Positions 37,289 to 50,204 of a stretch of DNA of 64,000 nt are shown here, piece after piece. Both the position numbers and the translations under genes were made by a program. The stretch is taken from NCBI GenBank assembly GCA_905182985.1, contig CAJJDN010000037.1:245500-309499 (forward strand), written 5' to 3'. The notes below the pieces were generated by a model. It worked only from the letters and a program-made list of their open reading frames with translations. It ran no database searches and was not told the origin of the DNA. This DNA comes from Paramecium sonneborni (Eukaryota > Ciliophora > Oligohymenophorea > Peniculida > Parameciidae). Position 1 is the first letter of the stretch, and each line of letters opens with the position of its first letter.

Positions 37289-38908
37289 TGTATAATTAAA
37301 TGATACACATCCTGCATTAGCTATTGTTGAATTACTTCGTATTTTAATAGATATTGAATAATTGGATAACATGAGTGCTTGGTAAATTGTTACTAAATCT
37401 TTTAATTATACAAATCATACAGTATTACCAGAAGCTCTAGAAAAATGGGGTGTACCTTTAATTGAAAAATTGCTTCCAAGACATTTAGAAATTATATATT
37501 TAATTAATTTCTTATTTTTAGAAAAAGTACAATAAAAATATCCAAACAATTGGGGTAAATTAAGTGCTCTTTCAATTGTTGAAGAAGAAGGAACTAAAAA
37601 AGTAAGAATGGCTAATCTATCTATTGTTGGTTCAAAATTTGTTAATGGAGTAGCTAAGATTCATACAGAATTATTAAAAACAACTATATTTAAAGAATTC
37701 TTTGAAATGCATCCTAATAAATTTTAAAATAAAACAAATGGAGTTACTCCTAGAAGATGGGTGAGATGTGCAAATCCTGCATTAGCTGCATTATATGATA
37801 GAGTATTAGGTAGTGATAAATGGGTTTAAGATATGGAACTATTGAAATAATTAGAACCTAATGTTTCAGATCCTTAATTTGTTAGAGATTTCTAAATGAT
37901 TAAAATGGAAAATAAGGAAAGATTTGTTCATTGGATTAGAAAGACATGTTAAGTTGATTTAAATATTGATTCATTATTTGATATTTAAGTCAAAAGAATT
38001 CATGAATACAAAAGATAATTAATGAACATATTATATGTTATTTATAGATACTTGGTCATTAAGGAATCTTCACCTGAAGAAAGAAAAAGAATTGTACCTA
38101 GAAGTGTATGTTTTGGTGGTAAAGCAGCTCCTGGTTATGTTAATGCAAAAAGAGTTATTAAATTAATTAATTCTGTTGCTGATGTTATAAATAATGATCA
38201 TTAAATTGGAGATCTTTTAAAAGTAGTTTTTATGCCTAATTATAATGTCAGTAATGCTTAAATTATTATTCCTGCTGCAGAATTATCTTAACATATTTCA
38301 ACTGCTGGAACAGAAGCATCAGGTACATCAAATATGAAATTTATTATGAATGGATGTTTAATATTAGGTACCTTGGATGGAGCTAATGTAGAAATTGATG
38401 AAGCAGTTGGAAGAGAAAATATTTTTATTTTTGGAACTTAAGTTGAAGATGTTGATAATATGAAAGAAAAAATGAGAAATACAGATCCTCATGAATATTT
38501 CCCATAAGAATTATTGAAAGTATTTTAAGAAATTGATAATGGAAGATTTGGACATAATTAAGAATTGAAATGGATTATTGATAGTATAAGACATAAGAAT
38601 GATAATTATTTGGTTGGTTAAGACTTTAAAGACTATATAAAAGCATAATAATAAGTAAAAATTAATTCTAATAATTTTAGGTTGATGACTTATATCGTTA
38701 ACCAAATGAATGGGCCAAAAAAAGTATTTACAATGCTATCAGATCTTTTAAATTTAGCAGCGATAGAACCATTTAAGAATATGCTGAAGAAATTTGGCAA
38801 TTGAAACCAATAAAAGTTCCTGAACCAGCAGCTTAAATGCATGAAAGAGTCAAAGGTATTACTTTGAGCAAATCGTAATAAGAAATGGCAGAAAAAATAA
38901 AAAATTGA
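36166..38908 (+). CDS. GPH1: Glycogen phosphorylase
   Basis: Releases glucose-1-phosphate from glycogen using a pyridoxal-phosphate cofactor. 896 residues after two 26-nt introns, close to the eukaryotic norm. Landmarks: [79 protein letters not shown], and the PLP site [20 protein letters not shown] with TLDGANVEI. The N-terminus ([20 protein letters not shown]) is basic with Ser/Thr and could carry a regulatory phosphosite, as in animal enzymes, but this is inference. Gene is complete; its 5' half is also present before the N. Confidence 0.97.
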
Positions 38909-38937
38909 TATCAATAAATAAAAATCATAAATTATAA

Positions 38938-41464
38938 TCATAATTTAATTTTAATTAATTATTGTTCTGCGGCGATTAATTCTTTAGTGTATTGATTGAC
39001 ATCAAATTTAAATTAAGATATTGAGGATAATTCCTTTAATTTTTAATAAGATTATAATCTAATTAAAGACTATCTAAGTTATTTTAAATCTTCTCTCAAA
39101 TCAAAGGCATTTATTATAAGTTAACTTAATTATTGTAAATATAGAATATACTATTCTGTATTCCAATCTTTAATCACAACTTTATTAATCACAGTATTCT
39201 TATAAGCAGCATGAATTGACTCAATAAGATTCACTTTGAAAACTAAACTTAACAACTATTTTTCAGAAGCATAAATGAATAAATGTCTTACTAAATTCAT
39301 GAAAATGTTTTAATAAATTCCATTATGAAAGCTAGTATGGAATTATATTGTTAAAATATGCATGGCAGCATCATTCAATTTAATAAAGATATTAGAATAT
39401 TTTATTTTCACATTACAAATCATAACTTAGAGAATCTCATACATCATTAACTTTTGAGATCCTATGATATTTACAGAATATGATTATAAATTTAATTACT
39501 TTTGAAATTGTTATTGCTTATTTAATATTGCAATATTCCTGCATAATCTCGGAATTTGATCTCTATAAATTTTATTACACTACTCCTGATTATTATTGCA
39601 AATTGATAATTTTTTGAGTAGGTTTAAAATTAAATATCCCAATTCATAAGCACTACCATTTTCAGGTTCTAATATTTTTAATGAGTAGTGTTTAATTAAT
39701 TTCTCAAGATTCGTTAATTTTTCATCTAACAATTGTGTAAAACAATCAGTTTAGGCCTAAAATTTATATTTCCGACCTTAAAATGAATTAACGATAAGAT
39801 TTAATAGTTGAGAGTTTTAAAAAGCAATGCATTCGTTATTAAATTAGATATACTCTTAGTATTCTTCTCTCATGATATGATCAATGACACTGATATCACT
39901 ATTTGGGTAAAATTTATGACATCTTGATGCAGAAGTAGGAGATGAAATAGGATTATTAAGTTTTTTAAAATTGTTTGAAATTTCTTCTATATTATCTATT
40001 TTTAAAGATTTCTTCTTTTTAAAAATTATTTCCTAACCTTATTTTGAAGATTATCTTAGAACTCTACTAGAATGCATACTGCCTGCACTATATTTGGTAC
40101 TTTATTTTAAAGATGGAAATTTTGTATCAACAGATTTATTTTCACCTAAAAAGGATTTAATATCAATAGGTTTTTATTCAATTTAGTTACTTAAGAAATC
40201 TGATTTTAAGAATTAATCACTCTATAAGCTTCTAAGAATTGATTTAGGAATGTTTTTCTCACAACCTGATTTAGTATTAACTACTAAATTAGATGAGATA
40301 ACTTCTTCATTATCAAGTTGATTATTCTAATAAAATTGAATGACATCCCTAAATCTATCAATGTCTGATTCTGTTCCATTTAATTCTGATATATGTAAAT
40401 TTTCAACTAATATTATCTTATTGAATTTTCCTGTCATTGAATTTCCAGAATGTCTTCTTGTATAAATTTAAGTTGTAGCTGCATGTTATACTCTTTTTTT
40501 TTTAATTAAATTTTATTAAATAGTTTTACCAGGAATTAATGGACCCAAATAATGATCAAAATTGGAACTCAAATTATAAGTATGTTACTCAGAAGTATTT
40601 TCATCTGAATATTTATAAATAATTTTTTACCATCAATAACTTTTTAATCATAAATGCGTTTTAGAATATTATATCCTTCTTTTGAAACATGAAATTCTTT
40701 CCTATTAACACCCAAATGATCTTTATTAATGATTCGACCAATTATATATGAAATAAATCCTTAACTATTCAAGAATATCCAAATTTCATCCCTTAATTAT
40801 TAAGGAATTCTACTAAAATTTGGATCAATAAATCTTATTAAAATATCAATTACATGTTAATTATCTAATTATTAATATATAAATACATATATAATCTAAG
40901 AATTAAAAATGTAGATTACAATATAAAAAGTAATATATTGTATCTTTAGTATCATTTTTTAAATAAAATTATATAAGTGCCATAATATGTGTGAGATTGC
41001 CTATTGATTATGTATTTTAAAAAAACCCAGAGATAGATCTAACTAAAACATTTAAATGAAGTTTTACAGATTAGTTAAATTAGATGAGCATTTGTTTCAT
41101 TTAATAGTTTATGATTATGGATATCAGTTAGAAAGAGTAAAGTCTTAAATGATCGAATAGTAAATAATTTATCTATTTTGATATTTTTGAATTTTTTGTA
41201 ATTGTTTGGATCAAATTCAAATGAATTTTCAGCTACGATATCAGTATCAAAAATAAGACTTGGTTATGAGAGATATGGATCTGTAATAAAATAAATTAGA
41301 TTTTAGAGTCTTTCATTAGATTTAAAATATTCTGCTTAATCAGAATCAAGAATTCTAGGTTTTTCTTAAATTAGAATTTCTTCAATATTGATATTATCAA
41401 TTATTTCATCATTAAAAGATCCAAATGATTCAGATCTTTATCTTGAAACTGCTGGAGATCTCAT
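38938..41464 (-). CDS. SAPS-like regulatory subunit of Sit4/PP6-type phosphatase
   Basis: About 824 residues with two 26-nt introns (816 if a stop-free 24-nt stretch is spliced). The N-terminal ~250 residues follow the SAPS pattern: SRQRSESFGSFNDEIIDNI, then EYFKSNERLQNLIYFITDPY, and later YNQHVIDILIRFIDPNFSRI, like the family's HI-x-SAIMDLLLRL. A long charged, Ser-rich insert follows. The C-terminal helical part has SVNIIGSQKLMMYEILQVMI and HTSFHNGIYQNIFMNLVRHL, resembling the DLFFKYPWNNFLH region. SAPS proteins target PP6/Sit4 phosphatase. Similarity is by eye and moderate; a generic HEAT-repeat protein is the alternative. Confidence 0.6.
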
Positions 41465-41555
41465 TGAAGGTGACGAAAGAGTATATTAATGATGGAAAAC
41501 CTTCTTGGTTTAACTTTCCTACAATCCAATTGCAACAGATCTGTAATGTTAATCT

Positions 41556-42160
41556 TCAGTATTTTTATTACTTTCTTCTTGATAAAGTTACAATACAGCT
41601 AAGGATATATAAATGATTACTTGATTCAACTAATTCACTAAATTAATTAAGGGATCTAATTCCATATCCATATTCTTCCTTAACTGCTTCAATTTTTTAC
41701 ATGATATATAAAACCATTTTTTCTGATTCGGCATGTTTTAGAAATATAATAAAACCATAACAGATATCATCTAATTCTAAACTATGGAATTAATACATTA
41801 AATATACCCTGCCTCTGCTGCGAAATGAAGGACTTATTAAAAAAATTCAAGAGAATAAAATTTGGATGTCTCAATTGTGTTTGATTGATAAACTGCATAC
41901 TCTTCGATAGCTTTACAGCAACCTTTAATCCATTCTACTTAGTCTTTAAATACATTAAGTATTTATCCTAAGATCATATCAATTGCTTCTGGTAGCAATG
42001 GATAAACAATTAAGAGTAGTTTTACTAATCTAGGATTCTTGATATGAATATGAAGATCTGGAAAAGGTAGCGAATTAGTTATTAATTTTAATGCTGGTAG
42101 TAGTTTGATTACTGTATCATTTGATTTTATTGCGTTTTCTAGTTATTCAAATACTTTCAT
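41556..42160 (-). CDS. Small helical protein, unknown
   Basis: 192 residues after one 26-nt intron; the length check supports the model. Entirely alpha-helical in appearance (MKVFEQLENAIKSNDTVIKL, then VEWIKGCCKAIEEYAVYQSN and IMQKIEAVKEEYGYGIRSL). No transmembrane segment or family recognised. It lies between chorismate synthase and the SAPS-like gene on the same strand, with 18 bp to the chorismate synthase stop. Confidence 0.65.
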
Positions 42161-42178
42161 TTTTATTATAAAAAATAC

Positions 42179-43267
42179 TCATTTTTATTTACTCAATAGA
42201 TACAAATCAAGAACTACAATTGCTGCCATGCTTTCAACTACTGGTACAGCTCTACTTACAACACAAGGATCATGACGTCCATGTGCTTCTAAAATAATGT
42301 CTTCTCCTTTGAAATTACAAGTCTCTTATTCTAATCCAATTGTAGATACAGGCTTAAATGCAACTTTGAAGTTAATATTTTCTCCATTTGTTATCCCTCC
42401 TAAAGTACCTCCAGCATTATTAGTTATAGGTTTTAAATTTTTAAATCTATCATTATGGACACTTCCTTTTAATTTTGTTCCTTCAAAACCTGAACCAAAT
42501 TCAAAACCTTTTGTAGCTGGAATACTCATGATAGCATGAGCTAAAACTGCTTAAAATTTATCAAAACATGGTTCTCCTAAACCTATTGGACAACCTTTTA
42601 TAACACAAGTAACAGTTCCTCCTATTGAATCCTTATCAAGTTTTACTTATTCAATTAATTTTATCATTTCTAATGCAGATTCTTAATGTGGATTTCTAAA
42701 TTAATATAATGTATTAAATTCTTCAATTTAATTTTGAGTTGGAGGACTTTATATCAATTATTATTAGATTTCCTTAGGAATTTCAATATTTCCTACAGAT
42801 GAAACCCATGCTGAAATAGTGATATTCATTTAATTTAGAAATTATTAAGCTATTGCTCCTGCACAAACTCTTCCAATAGTTTCCCTTGCAGATGATCTTC
42901 CTCCTCCACTTTCTGCTCTTATATCATACTTCATTTAATAGGTAAAATCAGCATGACCAGGACGAGGTATTTAATCAAATTATTTATAATCTTATGGCCT
43001 CATATCTTCATTGTAAACCATTATCATAATTGGACTCCCTAAAGTTATATTTTAAGTATTAAGTCCACTAACTATTATAGCCTTATCCTTTTCATCTCTT
43101 TATGTTGTTAATCTAGTTTAACCTGGTCTTCTTCTATTTAATTATTATTATAAGGCTTCTTAATCAATTTTAAAATTAGACGGAAATCCATCTATAATAC
43201 AACCCACTCCTTTTGAATGGGATTCTCCAAAAGTTGTAACCCTATACTTTTAACCAAATGTACTCAT
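42179..43267 (-). CDS. ARO2: Chorismate synthase (complete copy)
   Basis: Last enzyme of the shikimate pathway, converting EPSP to chorismate with reduced FMN. Intronless, 362 residues, the usual monofunctional length. Family signatures: [16 protein letters not shown] near the start, [58 protein letters not shown], and the C-terminal FKPVSTIG and [19 protein letters not shown]. All active-site blocks are intact. There is no fused flavin reductase. It lies next to KDM6-like on the same strand. A 3'-truncated repeat is at 43430-44494. Confidence 0.97.
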
Positions 43268-43428
43268 TTAATTTAATTTATTTTAATATTCTAGATTATT
43301 ATTATGTTAATCATAAATCATGTTATTACTTTTTTCCTTTTTTATTAATTGGTATTTAAGAATGACTATCTTAATCTGAACTTGTTACACTTTTCACACT
43401 ACTTTCAAATTTTGATACTTTTTAAGTT
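42203..43428. repeat. Duplicated segment at N 43429, copy A (1226 bp)
   Basis: Matches 43430-44655 with no difference seen; contains nearly all of chorismate synthase and the last codons of the KDM6-like gene (43311-43428). Unmerged contig overlap. Confidence 0.9.
43311..43428 (-). CDS. 3' end of KDM6-like gene (assembly copy fragment)
   Basis: Final codons of the JmjC gene at 44538-46483 (basic Ser/Lys/Gln tail and TGA), truncated by the N at 43429. Confidence 0.75.
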
Positions 43429-43429
43429 N

Positions 43430-44494
43430 CAAATCAAGAACTACAATTGCTGCCATGCTTTCAACTACTGGTACAGCTCTACTTACAACACAAGGATCAT
43501 GACGTCCATGTGCTTCTAAAATAATGTCTTCTCCTTTGAAATTACAAGTCTCTTATTCTAATCCAATTGTAGATACAGGCTTAAATGCAACTTTGAAGTT
43601 AATATTTTCTCCATTTGTTATCCCTCCTAAAGTACCTCCAGCATTATTAGTTATAGGTTTTAAATTTTTAAATCTATCATTATGGACACTTCCTTTTAAT
43701 TTTGTTCCTTCAAAACCTGAACCAAATTCAAAACCTTTTGTAGCTGGAATACTCATGATAGCATGAGCTAAAACTGCTTAAAATTTATCAAAACATGGTT
43801 CTCCTAAACCTATTGGACAACCTTTTATAACACAAGTAACAGTTCCTCCTATTGAATCCTTATCAAGTTTTACTTATTCAATTAATTTTATCATTTCTAA
43901 TGCAGATTCTTAATGTGGATTTCTAAATTAATATAATGTATTAAATTCTTCAATTTAATTTTGAGTTGGAGGACTTTATATCAATTATTATTAGATTTCC
44001 TTAGGAATTTCAATATTTCCTACAGATGAAACCCATGCTGAAATAGTGATATTCATTTAATTTAGAAATTATTAAGCTATTGCTCCTGCACAAACTCTTC
44101 CAATAGTTTCCCTTGCAGATGATCTTCCTCCTCCACTTTCTGCTCTTATATCATACTTCATTTAATAGGTAAAATCAGCATGACCAGGACGAGGTATTTA
44201 ATCAAATTATTTATAATCTTATGGCCTCATATCTTCATTGTAAACCATTATCATAATTGGACTCCCTAAAGTTATATTTTAAGTATTAAGTCCACTAACT
44301 ATTATAGCCTTATCCTTTTCATCTCTTTATGTTGTTAATCTAGTTTAACCTGGTCTTCTTCTATTTAATTATTATTATAAGGCTTCTTAATCAATTTTAA
44401 AATTAGACGGAAATCCATCTATAATACAACCCACTCCTTTTGAATGGGATTCTCCAAAAGTTGTAACCCTATACTTTTAACCAAATGTACTCAT
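43430..44494 (-). CDS. Chorismate synthase, 3'-truncated (assembly copy)
   Basis: Same sequence as 42179-43267 from the ATG at 44494 down to the N, lacking only the last eight codons (LYLLSKQK region). No sequence change breaks it; the truncation is due to the contig end. Confidence 0.9.
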
Positions 44495-44655
44495 TTAATT
44501 TAATTTATTTTAATATTCTAGATTATTATTATGTTAATCATAAATCATGTTATTACTTTTTTCCTTTTTTATTAATTGGTATTTAAGAATGACTATCTTA
44601 ATCTGAACTTGTTACACTTTTCACACTACTTTCAAATTTTGATACTTTTTAAGTT
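43430..44655. repeat. Duplicated segment at N 43429, copy B
   Basis: Second copy of 42203-43428, continuous with the KDM6-like gene to the right. Confidence 0.9.
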
Positions 44656-46483
44656 TTTTTGCTTTACTTAGTTTTTTAATTAGTATTTTCATTCTTCTTT
44701 TAAGACTTTTAGGATGTAAATATTTCTGAAATTAAATCATCTTAACCCTTAGTTTTCCTGTATACTCTTTTTTATTTATTTTATTGGTTTGTTTACACAC
44801 TAAAATTTCTTAATATAATAAACAATTACCTATCTTATGATTGAATCAAAGGGGATTTTTTAGAAACCTAATTTTTATCTTTTTTTTTTGTTTATTTAAA
44901 TGAAGTTTATTCTTCTTCACTTTCTCTGTAATTCATACTGGATTAATAACTTTCACTTACAAATTCTTCAATTTATTTATCAAGTTAACAATCTGTAGTT
45001 CCCATATATCTTGTACATAATGTAGAAGAACATGAAAATTTATCTGCATTTAAAACAAGAATTAATTCAACAGGTTTATATTTCATAAAAATATAGACAT
45101 CTTCTCCTTCAAGACAATTAATACATCTAAAAGTTTTATCATCTATTGTTTAATAGAATATAAATATTTCCATCTTACAATTATTACATTGTAATACTTC
45201 TCTAGAATTGAATCTCTTTTTACAACTTTTAATTTTCTAATATTACTTTATATAATTTTATAAATCTTCTTCAATAAAAATCTTTAAGTATTTTTTTAGT
45301 TAAATAGATTTATGATGAATAAAGATATCTAAAAATAAATTTTTAATTGGAATGACACTTTAAATTTTGTATTTATCATTTATAAATTATCTATCATATA
45401 TTTATTAAAATGTATGATCTTAATAAACCAATAAATTCCAAGATGTATTTATAGTATTACCTAAACTTTTTACCCAATGCAAACAACCAGCTCCTAAAAT
45501 AATAAGATCACCTTTTTTTTAAATAGTATATTTAATTGGAATATTATTCTCTAAAAAAAAATCAATCTCTTTAAACCATTATCCTTCAATTTGATAGAGA
45601 TTAGGTATTATTTAATATAATTTTTGTACATGTTATGCATCTATAGTTAACCATAGACAATCATCAGGACCATGATTAAAATTTAATGAATTTACTGATG
45701 AATTTTCTTAATGTCCTCCTGTCCAAACTCCTTTAGTTTTAATATAGATCTATGGAATATTAACTCCTAAACAGAATTATCTCATATATACTAATCCATC
45801 ATATTTTAATAATGATTAAGGCATATACTCATATAATTAACCTGTTTCTTCATCCCAATTATCCATATCCACATTAACAGCAAATAATACTTTATCTGGA
45901 GAATATTCAGAATGTTTCTAAAAAAATTCAGTTTTGTTTTTCAAATATTTACAATACTCATCAATCCTCATTTAATTTGCTATACAATTTTATTCAACTT
46001 TAGGAGTAAATGTATCTGTCTCTGGATCTTGAATCCTAATATCAACCATTTAAGTTCCATGTCTTTTAGCTATATCTTCAAAAGTAAAACACTTCTAATT
46101 CATTTTATTCACTATATCAGTTGGCAATTACCAAACTGTTACTTATTCTTTTAACCAATTTTCTGGTGACTCTACCTAATAGTCTAATGAATTGCTTTAA
46201 TCAACATAAAATGCTTTTTCAAGGCAACATCCATTTAATTTTGGATTTTATTTCTCATAATTCAATAAATATTTCTAAAATACTTCAAGTTTATTTTTAT
46301 ATATTTCAGAATCAAATATACTACATTATCTAGAATATACCTAACTATTTCTAATTCAAATACTTTAATAAATCCTCCTTAATTTTATATATCACAAAAC
46401 AAATCTTATGTTTCTTAAGCTTCTAATATTTCAAGTTCTTTTTAACTAGGTTCAAAATGTTCCTTAATAAAACTTAAATACAT
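44538..46483 (-). CDS. KDM6/UTX-type JmjC histone lysine demethylase
   Basis: About 641 residues (one 20-nt intron; 631 if a 30-nt stop-free stretch is also spliced). The JmjC core matches animal UTX/JMJD3: KGVWTGGHQENSSVNSLNFN supplies Fe(II) ligands His and Glu, followed by GPDDCLWLTID, PVY-like NNIPIKYTIQKKGDLIILGA, and GCLHWVKSLG with the second His. After the core come REVLQCNNCKMEIFIFYQT and FRCINCLEGED, the four Cys of the zinc-binding domain that in UTX reads H3K27. Expected activity is Fe(II)/2-oxoglutarate removal of H3K27 methylation in the nucleus (from family). There is no TPR region. The ~100-residue C-terminal tail is Lys/Gln/Ser-rich and NLS-like. Confidence 0.85.
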
Positions 46484-46681
46484 TTCTCAAAATATTAATT
46501 ATAATTTAAGTCTGTTATTATTTAAAAGGAACTAATTATGAAAACAAATAATTATCTGGCTTTTTTAATTCATTAATAATTATTATTATAATAAATTATT
46601 ATTAAAAAATTAATTTCAAATTTTCTACTATTATTTATTAAAATTATATACAACTTTGAACTATAAAAATAACCATATATA

Positions 46682-49082
46682 TCAGGAAGTAAACTAATGA
46701 GTAGATGTCTATGATCTTTGACTCTTATTTGAATTCTTATTTCTTGGTGTTAATTGACTTTATTTCTTTTCTATTTTCTCAGTTTTTTCCTTTAAATATA
46801 AATCCAAAAATTCTTCAATTCCAATAAATCCTCCACCAATCTTTACAAAAACCTTTCCTTATTCAGCTAAAACTTTAAATATATTATTTACTTTTTAAAT
46901 GAACACTTTTTGAACCAATCAAATATTACCCTTCTTTTTCCCTAAAAAATAATTCAATTAATTTTTTAGGATCATCAACAGAGTTAATATATTCAGAGAG
47001 TGCATGATCTATTGGATCACCATGCATTGGTATATATGCAACTCTTTATTCTTTCATTCCACTTATTAATAATTTCAATTAGTTCATTTTTTCTTTATCT
47101 TCCTTTATATCATTTTATTATTTCTATTTTGCATCCTATAAATCTTTTATCTAAAAATATATTCAAACTTTTACTTAATTATTCAATAAATTTATCTATT
47201 CCTCTTAATTTTCTATTAAATTCTTTGTTTATTTTATTATCTACTCCAATTTTAATATTTTATTTTAAGCACTATCTTCTCTTACCTAAGCTTCTTATAA
47301 TTAAATGTTTTTAGCTTTTAATTAACTTTATAATGTTCCAATCTACAATCTAAATATATTTATACCTTAGCTTTTTCTGTCTCTATTTATTATTGTAATT
47401 ATTTTGTCTCAGTCTATTATTTCGTCTTCTAATTTTAATTCTATAAATTCTATTCTTTAAATTTAGATAATTCTTATTTTGCTTAATTTAAAGCCTATTT
47501 TGTTTATACTTATTCATTCTATTAATCTTATACTTATTATTAAGCTTTCTTTAGAGCATGTTATAATTTATCAATCTCTACTTATTTCTATTAATTAATT
47601 TCTTAAGCTATTTGTAATTGTTTTGAAGTCTCCTCATTTTCATTATTATTACTCATAGGTTTTATATTGATTAAAGGTTATTTTGATGATGAACTATTTT
47701 CTTGAAGTTTTTTTAATTAATAAGATAAAGATTTATTTTATTTCTCAAGTTCATTATATTATTACTTTTAATCCCAAATTTATTTAGATTAATCATCTAT
47801 TTTTTTGTTTTGATCAGTTATGTGTTAATCAAATTTGTTTAATTTAGCTTCATAATCTTTAACATTTTTAATTATTTCTTATTTTAATTCCATATTTTAT
47901 TATTTTTAACTTAAGAAATCATTATTTAAATTAGAAAAGTATTTTTATTTCTCACTTAATTCATATGACTTCTATCTTAATATATTTATTTCATTTTTTT
48001 ATTCAGATATTTGAATTTCATAATCAAGTTTTTATTTTGATAATTTCTTTTCATTTTCTAATAATTAAGTAATTTTTTAATTAAGTTACGCATTTATTTT
48101 AATAACTTCTTTTTCAAATATAGAATCGATTTATTTATTTGATTCTTGAGCTTTTTTAAATGTTGTTAATTGATTTTATATTTCTTTATAATTTTATTCT
48201 AAAGATTTATATAAAATAATTTATTATTCTTAATACTCCAATCTAGAGTTCAATAAAATAATTGTCTCTTTTAAGTTTTCATTCTCTATTTAAATTTGAT
48301 TAGTTAAAGTTGCTTAATCTAAATAATATAAGCAACTTAAATCTTAATGATGTCTATGATTAATTTCTTTATCTTTATTGAAACTGCTATTTAATTTAGA
48401 AGGAGATTCTTCCATAACATATTTCCTTACTTATGATGGACTGATCTCAGATTATACTATTGTTCCAGATCTACTCACCTATACTCTATCACTTATTCTA
48501 CTTGGAGATTCATCAACAATACCAGTATCAATTGTTTTATCTTTTTTTTAACTTAGAGAATGATGATGCTTATTTAATATTTAACTAACTTCTTTATTTA
48601 TTTTCTCTAAATAAGTTTATTAAGATAATTTAGATTATGGAGACTTTGAAATCTATTTCTTTAATCCTTATGTTTATATAACTGAGTTATTTTTTTATAT
48701 TGATGTATCAGTTGAACCTTTCTATTTAAATAATGGAGTATTAATTAAATAAAGTGTGTAGGAACCATTTATTTTATTTTCATTTTCAAATTAAAATGAT
48801 TCTGTTAGAGTCAATTCTGGTTCATAATTAATTGCTAATGGAATCAATATTGTTAAAGTCCCTAAAATTTTATTTGTTTTTTCTGAGATCAACTTTACTG
48901 TTAAATTTGTATCGTTTTCTATTTCACTATTAATATTTATATGATGATTAATTTTACTTTAAGAAAAATAAAATGCTTTAAGTTGATGCTGAATTAAATG
49001 TTTTCGATTAATCTTAAATATCAATCACATATCGATAAGCACCAAGTTCTTTATTATTATTAAGTTATTTAGGTAACTCCAT
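46682..49082 (-). CDS. Long coiled-coil protein with C2-like head and GAR-like tail
   Basis: Roughly 770 residues; introns of 31 and 25 nt were placed and one more is needed to balance the frame. The N-terminal ~120 residues look beta-rich (YRYVIDIQDQSKTFNSAS, then LTVKLISEKTNKILGTLTIL). A Ser/Thr-rich part follows, then several hundred residues of coiled coil. Near the C-terminus the sequence becomes globular: EYINSVDDPKKLIELFFREK, then VNNIFKVLAEQGKVFVKIGG and GFIGIEEFLDLYL. VFVKIGGGFIGIEEFL resembles the microtubule-binding GAR (GAS2-related) motif. A cytoskeletal role is inferred only. Confidence 0.68.
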
Positions 49083-49481
49083 TGTCAAAAATAACTTAAA
49101 TATAGATTACTCATTCTTCATATTAATAAATTAAATTTATGCTTTGGAAATAATGATCCAAATTATATATTTATCAAATTGAAACCATATCTATAAAGTA
49201 TTTAAATTATAGAATCTCTTTAATTATTTGCTTTTCATCTTAAATTTACATTTTATGAAACTCACAGAATTTTTTTTTAAGTAAATTATTTTTAAATTTT
49301 TTAAATACGGTTTGTTTTGTATTAGCATTCTTTAATATATTCTATACATAAATCTCTATATATTTGAAAAAATTAATGATTAGTATTTTTTTTCTAAGTT
49401 CTCTATATTATTTTGTTTATTCTAAACAAAAATCACTTTATTAAAAATAAATAAAATATTCTTACAATTAAATATAAAATA
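49083..49481. other. Intergenic, divergent promoter region
   Basis: About 400 bp between divergent genes; A+T-rich, no further signal recognised. Confidence 0.4.
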
Positions 49482-50204
49482 ATGTATATATATTTAATTC
49501 TAATCTCACTTGCCTTAACCATTCAAGCGGTTGAAAAATCGAAATTATTTTCATATAGAATAATTGCTTTGAAAGATTATGACTTTTTCAATCAATTACA
49601 AATAGGTATTTTATCTAATGATTAATAAGATAAGACTATGGAGAAGCCATGGTTAGTATTTTTTTTTATGGAGCATGATCTTAAATCTAAAGATTTTATT
49701 CCAGTTTTTGATAAACTAGCAGAAGAATTCAAAACAACAAATATGTACTTTTCTGCTGTTGATATGTAAATATTTTTTTGATTTAATCAATACACTTAGA
49801 TATGAAAATGAAGATGTTAGGGACAGAATAGTAATATAGACTTATCCATCATTAATTTACTTTGATATGAATAGTCTTATTTACAGATACAATGGAGAAT
49901 TTACTTTTGAGGGAGTATCTGATTTTGTTAGAAATGAAGGATGGAATAAAATTCAAGGAAAAAAAGTTCCAAAAGAAATTAATTATTGGAAAAGATCAAT
50001 AAGAAAGTTAACTGGTTTTGTTGCTGTAATTTTTATTTTTAATTTTATTAGATTCTTATTTATTCTATAATTTTTAGTATCATTGCTGTCATTTGTTATT
50101 TTTAGCGTAGATCACACTCTAATTTGTTAAAGAAAATTCGAAGAATTGACATTGCTTAATAAAATATTTTAGAAAAGAAGAATAAATATATGAAAATTGA
50201 GTGA
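49482..50204 (+). CDS. TMX-like single-pass membrane protein with degenerate thioredoxin fold
   Basis: 220 residues after introns of 34 and 26 nt. Signal peptide MYIYLILISLALTIQAVEKS, then a thioredoxin-like domain: EKPWLVFFFMEHDLKSKDFI, helix PVFDKLAEEFKTTNMYFSAV, and cis-Pro strand QTYPSLIYFDMNSLIYRYNG. A transmembrane helix (FVAILIYSIIFSIIAVICYF) precedes a basic cytosolic tail RRSHSNLLKKIRRIDIAQQ. The position of the redox CxxC is occupied by MEHDLKS, so it cannot do disulfide exchange; it may act as a chaperone-like ER protein (inference). The 34-nt first intron is long for this genome. Confidence 0.78.

Noticed and set aside
47000..47314. Plus-strand hydrophobic ORF of 104 residues
   Set aside because: Antisense of a coiled-coil coding region; Leu/Ile/Phe content simply reflects reversed Lys/Glu/Asn/Gln codons.
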